Assembly (NCBI GenBank): GCA_041398705.1
Contig: JAWKUI010000002.1
Span: 248,001 to 312,000, forward strand
Origin: NORP259 sp041398705
GTDB taxonomy: Bacteria > Planctomycetota > UBA1135 > GCA-002686595
DNA: 64,000 bases
Direction: 5' to 3'
Under the pieces are notes generated by a model that was not told the DNA's origin, searched no databases, and saw only the letters and a list, made by a program, of their open reading frames with translations. Positions 48,756-57,107 of this stretch are shown here, one piece after another. Within the stretch, counting starts at the first letter, position 1. Every line of letters starts with the position of its first letter. The position numbers and the translations under genes are program-made.

Positions 48756-50039
48756 CTAGAACAGATCCTCCTCGCCCTCCAGATCCTCGTCGAACCCCTC
48801 GAGCGCCTCGATATCGGCGGTTTCGATCGGTCCCGGGTTGTGGATCTGGTTGTGCAGCATCTGCACGAGTCGTTTCACGAAAATGCGTCGGCTGCCCGAT
48901 TCGAGCGCGTTGAGCGACATGTGTTCGGCTAGGCGATCGACGTTGCTGCGCTGCAGTTCCATGTCGATCTCCTCGCTGCGACCCAGGCGGAACAGCTCCA
49001 ACAGGCGGTAGCCGATGCGGCGGAACAGTTCGGTGGTTTCGAGCGGCAGGGCTTCCAGGTCGATCACCGGTTCGAGCGGGCTCGACATCGAGAAACGCCC
49101 CGCACCGCGCAGGCGTTGTTCGAGCGCCGGGTACTCCGGCACCACGGTGGTCATGAATTCGGGCGGCACCGCGTAGACCCACAACAAAGCCGGCAAAGTC
49201 GCCTGGCCGCAGTGGTCGATCATCTGGCGCAGGTTGTCGCCGATCGCCTTGCGGCGCTTGACCGAAAGGCTCATCACCCGGTCCATCTCGTCGAAGAGCA
49301 GGATCAAACCCGGCACCGACAACTCGCGCATGGCCTGGATCAGGCTGCGCAGGAAGCGGAAGGCGCTCTTGCTGTCGAGTTCTTCGCGCAATTGTAGATT
49401 CGCGCGTTCCGGCGCCGAAACGTGGTCGCCGCGCAGGTAGGCCGCCAGCACCTCTTCCTGCGTGTCGTCGCCGTCGAGCACCGCGAGGAAGAACAGGTAC
49501 ATGGCGCGGCGCAGGGCGTGGCTCTCGATCGGCGCGCGTTTGAACTCCCACTGCAACCAATCCCGCACGGCCTTCTCCCCGCTGTCTTCCACCTTGCGGC
49601 GCAGGATCTGCACGAGCACCGCATCGATGCCCCGGGCCGCGGGCGAATCGGTCGATTGCGGCGGTAGTTCGAGGCTTTTGGCCACGGCTTGGTACACGCG
49701 CAACGTGTCATCGAAGGGGCACTCCTGGGGCGAGATGCCGACCATCGACACGAGGAAACCCTCGCGCCAGCCGATCTCGCGCAGGCAATGCAGGAAGTGC
49801 GTCTTGCCCCCGCCGAAGGTGGCCTGCACGAGTTTGAACGACGAGTTGCGGCCCTCTTCGCGGATCGGGATCAGGTACTCGCGCAGCAGCACGTCGAGCA
49901 CTTCCTCGGTGCCGACGTTGACCGCCAATGCGCCGCGCTCCGGCGGCTGTCCGGTTTCCCCCATGCGCTCGACGATGCTGCGCGCACGGCGGGCATCGAT
50001 GCCCTCCAAGGCGGGATCCGGGGACTTCTCCACGCTCAT
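48756..50039 (-). CDS. BrxC/BrxD-like (DUF2791-type) P-loop ATPase, first copy
   Basis: A 427-residue ATPase with Walker A ATFGGGKTHFLHCL and Walker B LILLFDEMDRVMSL. The N-terminal block DARRARSIVERMGETGQPP followed by GTEEVLDVLLREYL matches the start of DUF2791/BrxD-type proteins, where it precedes the P-loop. The C-terminus is acidic (EGFDEDLEGEEDLF). The second ATPase in the operon has the same overall plan but little direct identity, so the two may form a hetero-oligomer. Its ATG overlaps the stop of the coiled-coil gene (ATGA). Confidence 0.85.
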   Translation of the reverse strand: MSVEKSPDPALEGIDARRARSIVERMGETGQPPERGALAVNVGTEEVLDVLLREYLIPIREEGRNSSFKLVQATFGGGKTHFLHCLREIGWREGFLVSMVGISPQECPFDDTLRVYQAVAKSLELPPQSTDSPAARGIDAVLVQILRRKVEDSGEKAVRDWLQWEFKRAPIESHALRRAMYLFFLAVLDGDDTQEEVLAAYLRGDHVSAPERANLQLREELDSKSAFRFLRSLIQAMRELSVPGLILLFDEMDRVMSLSVKRRKAIGDNLRQMIDHCGQATLPALLWVYAVPPEFMTTVVPEYPALEQRLRGAGRFSMSSPLEPVIDLEALPLETTELFRRIGYRLLELFRLGRSEEIDMELQRSNVDRLAEHMSLNALESGSRRIFVKRLVQMLHNQIHNPGPIETADIEALEGFDEDLEGEEDLF

Positions 50040-50938
50040 GCGGGCACCTCGCTGAAGAACACGTTCAATTTGTATTCGCCCTGGCCGTTTTCGTCTTCCA
50101 TGTAGATCACGCGATCCTTCTTGGTGGCCGCCGTACCGGTCGCCACGCCGAAGTTGATGCGTTTGCCGCCCTGCTGCAGGCCCCGGGCCAGCCGCAGGCG
50201 GTTCACATCGAAAGCAAACTGCCCGCGCGTATAGCCGCGATAGTTCTCGCGCGCCGGGTCGATCTGGAACTTGCGCCCCTGCATCTGCAGGGCCATCTGG
50301 GCCATGAAGTCGAGCAGTTCCAGCCGGTCACCGAGTTTGCCCCCGGTGGCCGCGAGCCCGGCGCGATAGGCGTTCCAGCAGCGTTCGAAGAACGCCGCCG
50401 CGTCGAACTCCCCTTCCAGCCCCGCGAGGGCGCGGGCCCGGCAGGCGAGGATCTCGGTCACATCCGCCGGGCACTGATCGAGCACCTGGCGGGCGAACAG
50501 GATCTCGGCACGACCGCTTTCCAGATCCAGGCGCACCGCGAGCGGCGGGATGCGCAACTCGACCGGATCCTCGCGGCTGATGACCTTTAGGGGCAAACCC
50601 GCCGTGCTGCATGCGGTCTTCAAGTCCTGCCCCAACTGCTTGCGGTGGCGCCGCTTGCCCGCGGTCAGGTGCTCCTCGAGCGCTGCCACCAGGGGGCCGA
50701 GTCCGTGACGCGTGAGCCCGTCTTCGCCGATTTCCGACTGCCAGGCGCGCAGGTCCTTTTCGAGTTTGGCGAAGTCCACCAGGGCCCCCGGCCCCATCCA
50801 GCGCTGCATGGGCCGCAGGATCTTGCGCAATTGCTCGGATTCCTCCGACAACCGCCGATGCTGCTCGGCGATGGCGGCCGCGAGCTCCCCCGCTTCGGCC
50901 TCGGTTTGCGAATCCTGCTGCTCTTGGTGTTGCGCCAT
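50036..50938 (-). CDS. Hypothetical coiled-coil protein, first gene of the ATPase-helicase module
   Basis: A 300-residue protein I cannot assign. Residues 1-45 are glutamine- and glutamate-rich and helical (EAGELAAAIAEQHRRLSEES), likely a coiled coil. The middle (about 130-220) has strands KVISREDPVELRIPPLAVRL and an alpha-helical part, and the C-terminal 90 residues include GQFAFDVNRLRLARGL and the strand VIYMEDENGQGEYKLNVFF. No nuclease, methylase or protease motif is visible. The ATG at 50938 was chosen over upstream in-frame codons because those would add arginine/proline-rich sequence unlike the rest. Its position at the head of a tightly coupled operon with two BREX-like ATPases and a helicase suggests it is the module-specific effector or adaptor. 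Confidence 0.7.
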   Translation of the reverse strand: MAQHQEQQDSQTEAEAGELAAAIAEQHRRLSEESEQLRKILRPMQRWMGPGALVDFAKLEKDLRAWQSEIGEDGLTRHGLGPLVAALEEHLTAGKRRHRKQLGQDLKTACSTAGLPLKVISREDPVELRIPPLAVRLDLESGRAEILFARQVLDQCPADVTEILACRARALAGLEGEFDAAAFFERCWNAYRAGLAATGGKLGDRLELLDFMAQMALQMQGRKFQIDPARENYRGYTRGQFAFDVNRLRLARGLQQGGKRINFGVATGTAATKKDRVIYMEDENGQGEYKLNVFFSEVPA

Positions 50939-51093
50939 GGATGTCCCCGCGTGCGACCGGAACCCTGGGCACGGGAGCCCTCCCGGCGGGAAGCCGGTCC
51001 GATCTGCCTGCATCATGGGGGCAGCGCTCCGGAATCTCCAGGGACAGGCGCAAACTCGCAGGGTCCAGGTCCAAACCCGCCCCAGGCAGGGGC

Positions 51094-51099
51094 TATGAT
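51094..51099 (+). promoter_or_regulatory. -10 box (TATGAT) of the secreted hydrolase gene, leaderless spacing
   Basis: TATGAT is followed by GCGGGC and the ATG at 51106. It is the closest match to TATAAT among the six-base-spaced boxes in the window. Confidence 0.6.
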
Positions 51100-51105
51100 G
51101 CGGGC

Positions 51106-51996
51106 ATGTTCCCCGCGATCACGCCCCTGAAGGCCCTGGCCCTGGCGGCCATGTGCCTGGTGTCCGTCCCCCAGACCCCGGAATCCTCCCAGGAGGGCCC
51201 GGCCGCGACCCCCGCGGAGGAGCAACCCACCTGGACCGTACGCCACGTGCCTTCGGGGGATGGCCTGATCCTCGAGTGTGAGCTCTACGCCCCCCACAAA
51301 CATCGCCAGACGCCGGTGGTAGTCCTGTTCCACCAGGCGCGATCGAGCCGCGGGGAGTACCGGCGCATCGCGCCGGTGCTGAACAAACTCGGCTACAACT
51401 GCCTGGCGGTGGATCTGCGCTCGGGTGACACCATGGACGGGGTGCCGAACCTGACCGTTCCGCGCGCCAAGGAAGCCGGCCTGGGCACCGAGTACATCGA
51501 CGCCCGAACCGACATCGAAGCCGCCCTGCGGTACGCCCGCCGCTCCCTGAGCCGCGAGAAGGTGATCGCCATCGGCAGCTCGTACAGCGCCGCGTTGCTG
51601 CTCGAACTGGCCGCCAGCGAACCGGGCCTCGTCGATGCGGTCATGGCCTTCTCGCCGGGCGAGTACTTCCCGGACAAAGGCGAGCACTGGATCCGCGAAG
51701 CCTGCGCGCGCCTTCGCCAACCGGTGTTCCTGACCTGCGCCAAGAAAGAAGTCGAAGGCTGCAAGGAACTGCTCGCCGCGGTTCCGCACGAGAAGAAGGC
51801 CCTCTTCGAACCCGAGGGCAAGGGCCAACACGGGGCGCGCGCCCTCTGGCCCGCCTGCGCCGACTGCCTCGATACGTGGAAAGCCCTGGTGCTCTTCCTG
51901 CAGCAGAATGCGCCGAGCCCGGTCCAAGCGGAAGAGAATGCCTTGCCCCTTCCCGCGCCGAAAACCCCCGAAACGGGCACGGAAACGCCCCGTTAG
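51106..51996 (+). CDS. Exported alpha/beta hydrolase (dienelactone hydrolase-like)
   Basis: A 296-residue protein with a signal peptide (PLKALALAAMCLVSVPQ). The fold is of the dienelactone hydrolase type: strand TPVVVLFHQARSSRGEYRR with the oxyanion region, LAVDLRSGD, the nucleophile elbow AIGSSYSAALLLELA (G-S-S-Y-S, where the last glycine of G-x-S-x-G is serine), and a likely catalytic histidine in GKGQHGA. It should hydrolyse an ester or amide outside the cytoplasm; the substrate is unknown. The ATG follows a TATGAT box by six bases, which supports this start over the upstream in-frame codons. Confidence 0.82.
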   Translation: MFPAITPLKALALAAMCLVSVPQTPESSQEGPAATPAEEQPTWTVRHVPSGDGLILECELYAPHKHRQTPVVVLFHQARSSRGEYRRIAPVLNKLGYNCLAVDLRSGDTMDGVPNLTVPRAKEAGLGTEYIDARTDIEAALRYARRSLSREKVIAIGSSYSAALLLELAASEPGLVDAVMAFSPGEYFPDKGEHWIREACARLRQPVFLTCAKKEVEGCKELLAAVPHEKKALFEPEGKGQHGARALWPACADCLDTWKALVLFLQQNAPSPVQAEENALPLPAPKTPETGTETPR

Positions 51997-52014
51997 CGCC
52001 CTTCCGCCGCTGCG

Positions 52015-52830
52015 CTACCAGTAGCGCTCGATGTGCAGGCTGCCCGGGGAGCGTTTCGTGTGTTCGGTGAAGCCATCCTTCTCCAACACACCCCGCGCCT
52101 GCTCGATCATCGACGGGTTGCCGCACAGGAAGATGTGGCAATCGTCTTGGGTGGGCATGCGTTTCCAGTGCTGCTCGAGCAGCCCCTTGGTCCACACATC
52201 CTGGGCGTATCCCACCAAACCGTTCCAGGCCACGATCTCGTCCTTGGGCCGGCTGATCAGCGGGAAGTAGTCGAAATGGTCGAGGGTCCAGTCGAGGGCC
52301 TCGAGTTCGGCGCGGTAGCCCAAATCGCCCGAGTGCCGCACCCCGTGCACCACCGCCACGCGCCGACCACCGCTCATCAGGTGCCCACTGCGCAGCATCG
52401 ATATGTACGGTGTGATGCCGGTGCCGGTGCTGATGAGCAGCAGATCGTGTTCCTTCGGCACTCCCTCGAGAGTGAAGTTGCCGGCGATCTTGGGCGCCAT
52501 GTGCAGGCGATCCCCGGGCTGCAGCATCCACAGGCGCGGGGTCAGCCCGCCGTCCGGCACCAGCGAGATGTAGAACTCGAGGAATGCCAGATCGCGGTTC
52601 GAGGAACCGATCGAGTAGGCGCGGCGGATGAAACTGCCGGCCTCCACCGGTTCGCGATCGGGCGGGCAACTGGTGCAACGCGGCGCGCTGGCGGGCAATC
52701 CGAGCACGGCGAACTGCCCGGGTTCGAACTGCGGAATCTGCCAATCCTCGGGAGCGACCCGGAAGAGGGCCAGACCAGGGTTCAGCTGAATCCGCTGAAC
52801 CACGACGGCGTTGAGGTCCGTGGTGGGCAT
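52015..52830 (-). CDS. fpr: Ferredoxin--NADP(+) reductase
   Basis: A 271-residue flavoenzyme that moves electrons between NADPH and ferredoxin or flavodoxin. The FAD motif RRAYSIGSS (69-77), the NADP-binding STGTGITPYISM, CGNPSMIEQAR and the C-terminal HIERYW are those of the bacterial Fpr subclass. A short insert before the FAD motif, at about residues 48-66, holds a C-x-x-C pair (C52, C55) not typical of Fpr. The ATG at 52830 was chosen because it precedes the first FAD-domain strand. The gene lies 142 bases after DUF420 on the same strand, so it may be the last gene of the heme A block or separately transcribed. Confidence 0.9.
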   Translation of the reverse strand: MPTTDLNAVVVQRIQLNPGLALFRVAPEDWQIPQFEPGQFAVLGLPASAPRCTSCPPDREPVEAGSFIRRAYSIGSSNRDLAFLEFYISLVPDGGLTPRLWMLQPGDRLHMAPKIAGNFTLEGVPKEHDLLLISTGTGITPYISMLRSGHLMSGGRRVAVVHGVRHSGDLGYRAELEALDWTLDHFDYFPLISRPKDEIVAWNGLVGYAQDVWTKGLLEQHWKRMPTQDDCHIFLCGNPSMIEQARGVLEKDGFTEHTKRSPGSLHIERYW

Positions 52831-52972
52831 CGCAGTGGCGCCAGGGTAGCCAGCCCCCCGGAAATCCGCAAACTCCCCCAGCGCTGCCCGGAATCGGCTC
52901 CCGACAACTGGAATTCCCCGGCCACCCGCGCTGCGGATAAGTCGCAATGGCCCGCCGCGGGTCCCCGCCCCA

Positions 52973-53404
52973 TCAGGGGTTCCAGCGATACAGGACGAGG
53001 TAGACCAGCACCCCCGTCACGGACACGTACAGCCAGATCGGGAAGGTCCAGCGCGCTAGGCGCCGGTGGGCCACCCAGTTCTCCTTGTGCGCCAGCCAGA
53101 ACACCCGCAGGACCATCGGCAAGTTGATCGCGGCGAGGATCACGTGGCTGGCGAGCATGGCGAGGTACAGCCCCTTCGCAAGGCCCGTGCCGTTGTAGGG
53201 CGTGGGGCCGTTCTGCAGGGGCAGCACCTTGAAGTGGTAGTACAAGTACCCCGCCAGGAACGCGGCCGACGCCAAGAACGCCAGGCGCATGAAGACCGCG
53301 TGGGCGCCCTTCTTGCCGCGCAGGATGCACTCCATGCCGATGATCAGCAGCACCGTCGCCAGGCCGTTGAGGCAGGCGTTGATCAGGGGAAGATCGGAAG
53401 GCAT
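52973..53404 (-). CDS. DUF420 membrane protein
   Basis: A 143-residue protein with four membrane helices, matching the DUF420 family (YozB/CtaM-like): PLINACLNGLATVLLIIGMECI, then YYHFKVLPLQNGPTPYNG, and ASHVILAAINLPMVL. In Bacillus and Staphylococcus the related CtaM is needed for heme A-containing oxidases. It sits seven bases after ctaB, which supports a role in oxidase assembly. It is the fourth gene of the cytochrome c-ctaA-ctaB-DUF420 run. Confidence 0.88.
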   Translation of the reverse strand: MPSDLPLINACLNGLATVLLIIGMECILRGKKGAHAVFMRLAFLASAAFLAGYLYYHFKVLPLQNGPTPYNGTGLAKGLYLAMLASHVILAAINLPMVLRVFWLAHKENWVAHRRLARWTFPIWLYVSVTGVLVYLVLYRWNP

Positions 53405-53411
53405 GGGGAGC

Positions 53412-54308
53412 TCAGTTGTGCAGCAGCAGCCAGTGGTCGAAGACGATCAGCGCAAACATCGCCGGCAGGTAGAGCAGCGACGCGAACATCAGGAGGCGTG
53501 CCCGTTCGCGGTTCTCCTTGAGGGCGAACAGCACTGCCGGGGCGAGGTACAGGAGTCCGAGGATCAGCGCCCCGGGCCCATAGACCACGTATGTGATGCG
53601 GCCCAGGGGCGGCAACAAGGAAACCGGCAGGATCGCGATGGCGTACAGCAGGGCCTGGCGTCCCGCGGCCCCCGGTCCGCTGCGCTCGTCCGCCAACATG
53701 CGGTGCCCCGCCTGGGCGTAATCGTCGCGGTAGAGGTACGCGATCGCCATGAAGTGCGGGAACTGCCAGACGAAGAGCAGGGCGAACAGGCTCCACGCCC
53801 AGGGCCCGACTCCACCGGCGAGAGCGGTGTACCCGAGCAGCGGCGGGGCCGCGCCGGGGATCGCGCCGACGATCGTATTGAGCGAACTGACGCGCTTGAG
53901 CGGCGTGTAGACCGCCACGTAGAGCACGAGGGTCACCACTAGGAGCAGCGCGGCGAGCAGGTTGAAGCGCAGGGCCATGCCGGCCACGCCGAGCACGCCC
54001 ATCACGAGCCCGTAGACCATCGCCGCAGTCACCGAGATGCTGCCGGTGACGAGCGGACGGTGCTGCGTGCGGGGCATGAGCGCATCGGTCTCGCGCTCGA
54101 GCACCTGGTTGAAGACGCTGGCCGCACCGGTCACGAGCAGCACGTAGAGGCTCGCCTCGAAGAAACGGCCCCAGCCCCCATCCCCCGGCGCGAGATACGC
54201 GCCGAGCACCGCCATCAGCACCACCATGACGGCGATACGCGGGCGCAACAGCACCAACCAACCGCTCAGACGGTGCGCGCTGCGTTCTTGCTCGTGGGCG
54301 GCGGTCAT
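53412..54308 (-). CDS. ctaB: Protoheme IX farnesyltransferase (heme O synthase)
   Basis: Adds a farnesyl group to heme B to make heme O in the inner membrane. The 298 residues form about nine helices of the UbiA prenyltransferase fold with the first aspartate-rich motif NQVLERETDALMPRTQHRPL and the second in YLYRDDYAQAG. It overlaps nothing but starts four bases after ctaA, so both are co-transcribed. Its presence means the cell also makes heme O or A for an oxidase other than the cbb3 enzyme; the structural genes for that oxidase are not in this window. Confidence 0.95.
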   Translation of the reverse strand: MTAAHEQERSAHRLSGWLVLLRPRIAVMVVLMAVLGAYLAPGDGGWGRFFEASLYVLLVTGAASVFNQVLERETDALMPRTQHRPLVTGSISVTAAMVYGLVMGVLGVAGMALRFNLLAALLLVVTLVLYVAVYTPLKRVSSLNTIVGAIPGAAPPLLGYTALAGGVGPWAWSLFALLFVWQFPHFMAIAYLYRDDYAQAGHRMLADERSGPGAAGRQALLYAIAILPVSLLPPLGRITYVVYGPGALILGLLYLAPAVLFALKENRERARLLMFASLLYLPAMFALIVFDHWLLLHN

Positions 54309-54312
54309 CGGA

Positions 54313-55242
54313 TCAGGAGGCGGATTTCACGCGGCGGGACCAAAGAAGCGCGTTGGCGACGGAGGAGACCAGCAGGGCCCCGGAGAGCACGTGCAAGGTG
54401 CTGAACACGATCTCGCTGTCGGAGATCTTGTCCGAACGCATGCCGCCCGATACGGCGAACAGGGCCCACAAGGCGATGCCGCCGAGCACCCATTGCAGGT
54501 GCACCATGGCGGTCATGTATTTGGCGGCTTTGCGGAGATGGGTGGCCATCGCCTCGGGCATCGCCTCGTGCGCAGCGGCGGCCTTCAGCGCACGCTTGCT
54601 GCGCACCGCGAGCCAGACGACGAGGATCGCTTGGAATCCGTGCAGCGCGATGGCGGTGTGTCCATGGCCGTGCCGGTACCACGCGCCGAGCGTCACCTGG
54701 GCGGCCAATGCGAGGGTCAGGGCTCCGGTCCATTGGAACGGCTGGGCTTGGCGCGCCGGTCCGGGCACCGAATGCTCCTCCGCCCGGTAAGTCAACGCCA
54801 TGGCCGCCCAAGCGAGCACGCCGACGACCCCTTGCGCCGCGACGCCGTGCAGGAACGCCAATTCCGGACTGTTGTCGAGCACCCGCGTGCCGCCGAGCAG
54901 ACCTTGCAGCACGATCGCGGTCAGACCGATCGCTGCGATGCGCACATTGCGGCCCCCCGCGCGCAGCAGCCACGCGGCGAGCACGGTGCCGATGGCCAGC
55001 AAGCCCACGATCGTGCCGAATTCTCGGTGATGGTGTTCGACGAAGAGGCCAGCGGAAGAGACGCGCCGTTCCCACGGCATCAGCCACAACCAGGTGCCTT
55101 CTGGTCGCAGCCAACCATCTTCCGCCATACCGGCGCGCATGGTGGTCACCAAGCCGCCGAACACCACCAAGGGGATCGAGAAGAACCAGGTGCCCTTGGC
55201 CAGGCGGCCGGGCCACAACGACGGGCGCGGTTGATCTTGCAT
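54313..55242 (-). CDS. ctaA: Heme A synthase (COX15/CtaA family)
   Basis: Oxidises the methyl group of heme O to the formyl group of heme A. The 309 residues form eight helices in two similar halves, with heme-ligating histidine pairs in FVEHHHREFGTIVG, ELAFLHGVAAQGV, IALHGFQAILVV and STLHVLSGALLV. The first loop with GWLRPEGTWLWLMPWE lacks the cysteine pair of the Bacillus type. The ATG at 55242 was chosen because it lies 13 bases after the cytochrome c stop; an earlier in-frame codon would overlap that gene. Operon order with ctaB supports the call. Confidence 0.9.
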   Translation of the reverse strand: MQDQPRPSLWPGRLAKGTWFFSIPLVVFGGLVTTMRAGMAEDGWLRPEGTWLWLMPWERRVSSAGLFVEHHHREFGTIVGLLAIGTVLAAWLLRAGGRNVRIAAIGLTAIVLQGLLGGTRVLDNSPELAFLHGVAAQGVVGVLAWAAMALTYRAEEHSVPGPARQAQPFQWTGALTLALAAQVTLGAWYRHGHGHTAIALHGFQAILVVWLAVRSKRALKAAAAHEAMPEAMATHLRKAAKYMTAMVHLQWVLGGIALWALFAVSGGMRSDKISDSEIVFSTLHVLSGALLVSSVANALLWSRRVKSAS

Positions 55243-55255
55243 GGCAGCCTCGGAC

Positions 55256-55900
55256 TCAGTGGCCGGAGCCGGCGGGGGCGGAACGCTTCTGCTCCCAGGT
55301 TTCATACAGGGCGCGAACGGCTTCGGGGGTCAGGCTACCCGCTTCGCCGGCGAGGCGCGCCTTGACGAGTTCCTGCTCCATCGCGCTGCGGCGTGCGAGC
55401 AGCAATACGTGTCCCGCCAAAGCGCGCAGGCGATCTTCGCCGAGACGTGCGAACGCGGGCATCGCGGAGCCGCCGATGCCGTCGTGCAGGAGGCGCATCA
55501 GGTCTTCGATGCGCGGCTCGCCCCCACCCGGCGCGGTGCGCGGGAACACGCCGAGACCGAAGTTCCACGGTTTCGGGTTCTGGAACACGCTCGAGGGACC
55601 ATTGCCGTACCCTTCGAGTCCGTGGCAATGGGTGCACTCCGCGCGGAAATCCGCGGCGGCTTTGGCGAGGGCTTCGGCGCCCGAACCCTGGGCATCCCCG
55701 AGGGGCCAATGCGGCGCCAGAGCCGTGCCGAAGAGGGTTTCGAGGGCGGTGAGCACCTCTTGTTGCGCCTCCGGGGTAGCAAGCTGCTGCTGGTAGCCGC
55801 GATTCAGCACCCAGTCCTTCGGCAATGACTCGTCGAGACTGCAGGACAGGGGCAGCGCGGCCGCAAACAGGCCGAGCAGCCATTGAATCGGGCTCTTCAT
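55256..55900 (-). CDS. Cytochrome c lipoprotein of the heme A block
   Basis: A 214-residue exported protein with the signal MKSPIQWLLGLFAAALPLSC (lipobox cysteine at residue 20) and one c-type heme site, CTHCH, in DFRAECTHCHGLEGYG. The methionine ligand is probably in GGSAMPAFARL. It heads the ctaA-ctaB-DUF420 run and may be an electron donor or sensor for the heme A oxidase; this is inference. An ATG 15 bases earlier (55915) is also possible. Confidence 0.85.
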   Translation of the reverse strand: MKSPIQWLLGLFAAALPLSCSLDESLPKDWVLNRGYQQQLATPEAQQEVLTALETLFGTALAPHWPLGDAQGSGAEALAKAAADFRAECTHCHGLEGYGNGPSSVFQNPKPWNFGLGVFPRTAPGGGEPRIEDLMRLLHDGIGGSAMPAFARLGEDRLRALAGHVLLLARRSAMEQELVKARLAGEAGSLTPEAVRALYETWEQKRSAPAGSGH

Positions 55901-56020
55901 TGGGTGAGAAGGCATGGCTGGACCCAGGTCCGCACTTGGGCGCAAGTATGGTGACGCCCCCGGGACGGAAGTCAACCCGCGGGGGCCCCTTCCCACGGGG
56001 AGCCCCCCCAGCCCAGCTGC

Positions 56021-56026
56021 TACACT
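56021..56026 (+). promoter_or_regulatory. -10-like box (TACACT) of ygfZ
   Basis: TACACT lies 25 bases before the ATG at 56052, with a pyrimidine-rich leader and no Shine-Dalgarno sequence. The spacing and hexamer are the same as before mtnP. Confidence 0.4.
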
Positions 56027-56051
56027 GCCCACCGTCTACCCCGCCCCGCCC

Positions 56052-57092
56052 ATGACCGAACTCGAACCGCTCTACGCCAACGAAGGTGTGCGCCTCGCTC
56101 CGCCCGGCGCCCCCCTGCCCGTACTGACCCACGGGGACGTGCCCGCCGAGTACGAAGCCGCGCGCACGGGCTGTGCGATGTTCGACCGCAGCAACCTGGG
56201 CTGCCTGCGCATCGCCGGCGCCGATGCCGGGGCCTTTCTCGTCCGCATCCTCGCGTCCGATGTGCGCGGCCTGCCCAGCGGCCATGCCCAACCGAGCCTG
56301 CTGCTGACCCCCAAGGGCAAGGTCCAGCACGCGTTCGACCTCGTACGCGAGGGCGACGACCTGCTCGCGATCACCGAGCCGGGAGGCGCGCCGGGCCTAG
56401 CGGCGGCGCTGGACATGTACCTGTTCGGCGAGGCGGTGACCCTCACCGACGAATCGGGGACCTGGGCCTGGCTCGACCTCGTGGGACCCGGAACCGTGCA
56501 GGTCCTGGCCGGCACCGCTCCCGGACAATGCCTGTCCTTCGAACGGGCCGGACACCCCGTACTCGCGTACGGACGGCCCGTGGCGGGTTCCCCCGGCGTG
56601 CGGCTGCGCATCGCGCGCGCGGGCCTGGCGGCGGTCTGGCAGGACCTGCGAACGGGCGGCTGCCGACCCGCGGGGCTCGTGGTGTTCGACTCCCTGCGCG
56701 CCGAGTCGGTGACCGCGCAATGGGGCGTCGACCTCGACGATAGCGTCTACCCACAGGAGGCGCGGCTCGACGATGCCTTCAGCTTGAGCAAGGGCTGCTA
56801 CATCGGCCAGGAGGTGGTGGCAAAGATCGACACCTACGGCGGATTGAACAAACGCCTGCACCTGCTGCGCGTCGGGGACGAGGATCCCGTAGCTCCGGGC
56901 ACGCGGCTCTTCGGTGCGCCCGAAACCCCCGGCGGCGAAGCCCGCGACCTGGGGGTGGTCACCACCTGGGCTTGGTCGTTCGCGCTGGACGGTGGAGTCG
57001 TGCTCGCCTACGTGAAGCGCAAGCACCAGGAACCGGGCACGCAGTTCGCTCTCGGCGAGGGCGACCGGACCGCCACGATCGTGGAGCTCTAG
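56052..57092 (+). CDS. ygfZ: Folate-binding YgfZ/GcvT-like protein
   Basis: A 346-residue member of the GcvT/YgfZ family. The decisive motif is KGCYIGQEVVAKIDTYGGLNKRL, read in parts; the K-G-C-Y-x-G-Q-E signature with its cysteine marks YgfZ/IBA57 proteins, which bind tetrahydrofolate and help build or repair certain Fe-S clusters. The N-terminal half has the GcvT-like HGDVPAEYEAARTGCAMFDRS. It is not the glycine cleavage T protein, since no gcvH or gcvP lies nearby and the motif is different. It is divergent from the cytochrome c gene. Confidence 0.9.
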   Translation: MTELEPLYANEGVRLAPPGAPLPVLTHGDVPAEYEAARTGCAMFDRSNLGCLRIAGADAGAFLVRILASDVRGLPSGHAQPSLLLTPKGKVQHAFDLVREGDDLLAITEPGGAPGLAAALDMYLFGEAVTLTDESGTWAWLDLVGPGTVQVLAGTAPGQCLSFERAGHPVLAYGRPVAGSPGVRLRIARAGLAAVWQDLRTGGCRPAGLVVFDSLRAESVTAQWGVDLDDSVYPQEARLDDAFSLSKGCYIGQEVVAKIDTYGGLNKRLHLLRVGDEDPVAPGTRLFGAPETPGGEARDLGVVTTWAWSFALDGGVVLAYVKRKHQEPGTQFALGEGDRTATIVEL

Positions 57093-57107
57093 GGCCCCCG
57101 GCGGGTA

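Noticed and set aside
45300..50938. A complete BREX phage-defence system.
   Set aside because: No PglX methylase, PglZ phosphatase, PglW kinase or BrxA/BrxB gene is in the module or next to it; only ATPase and helicase relatives are present.
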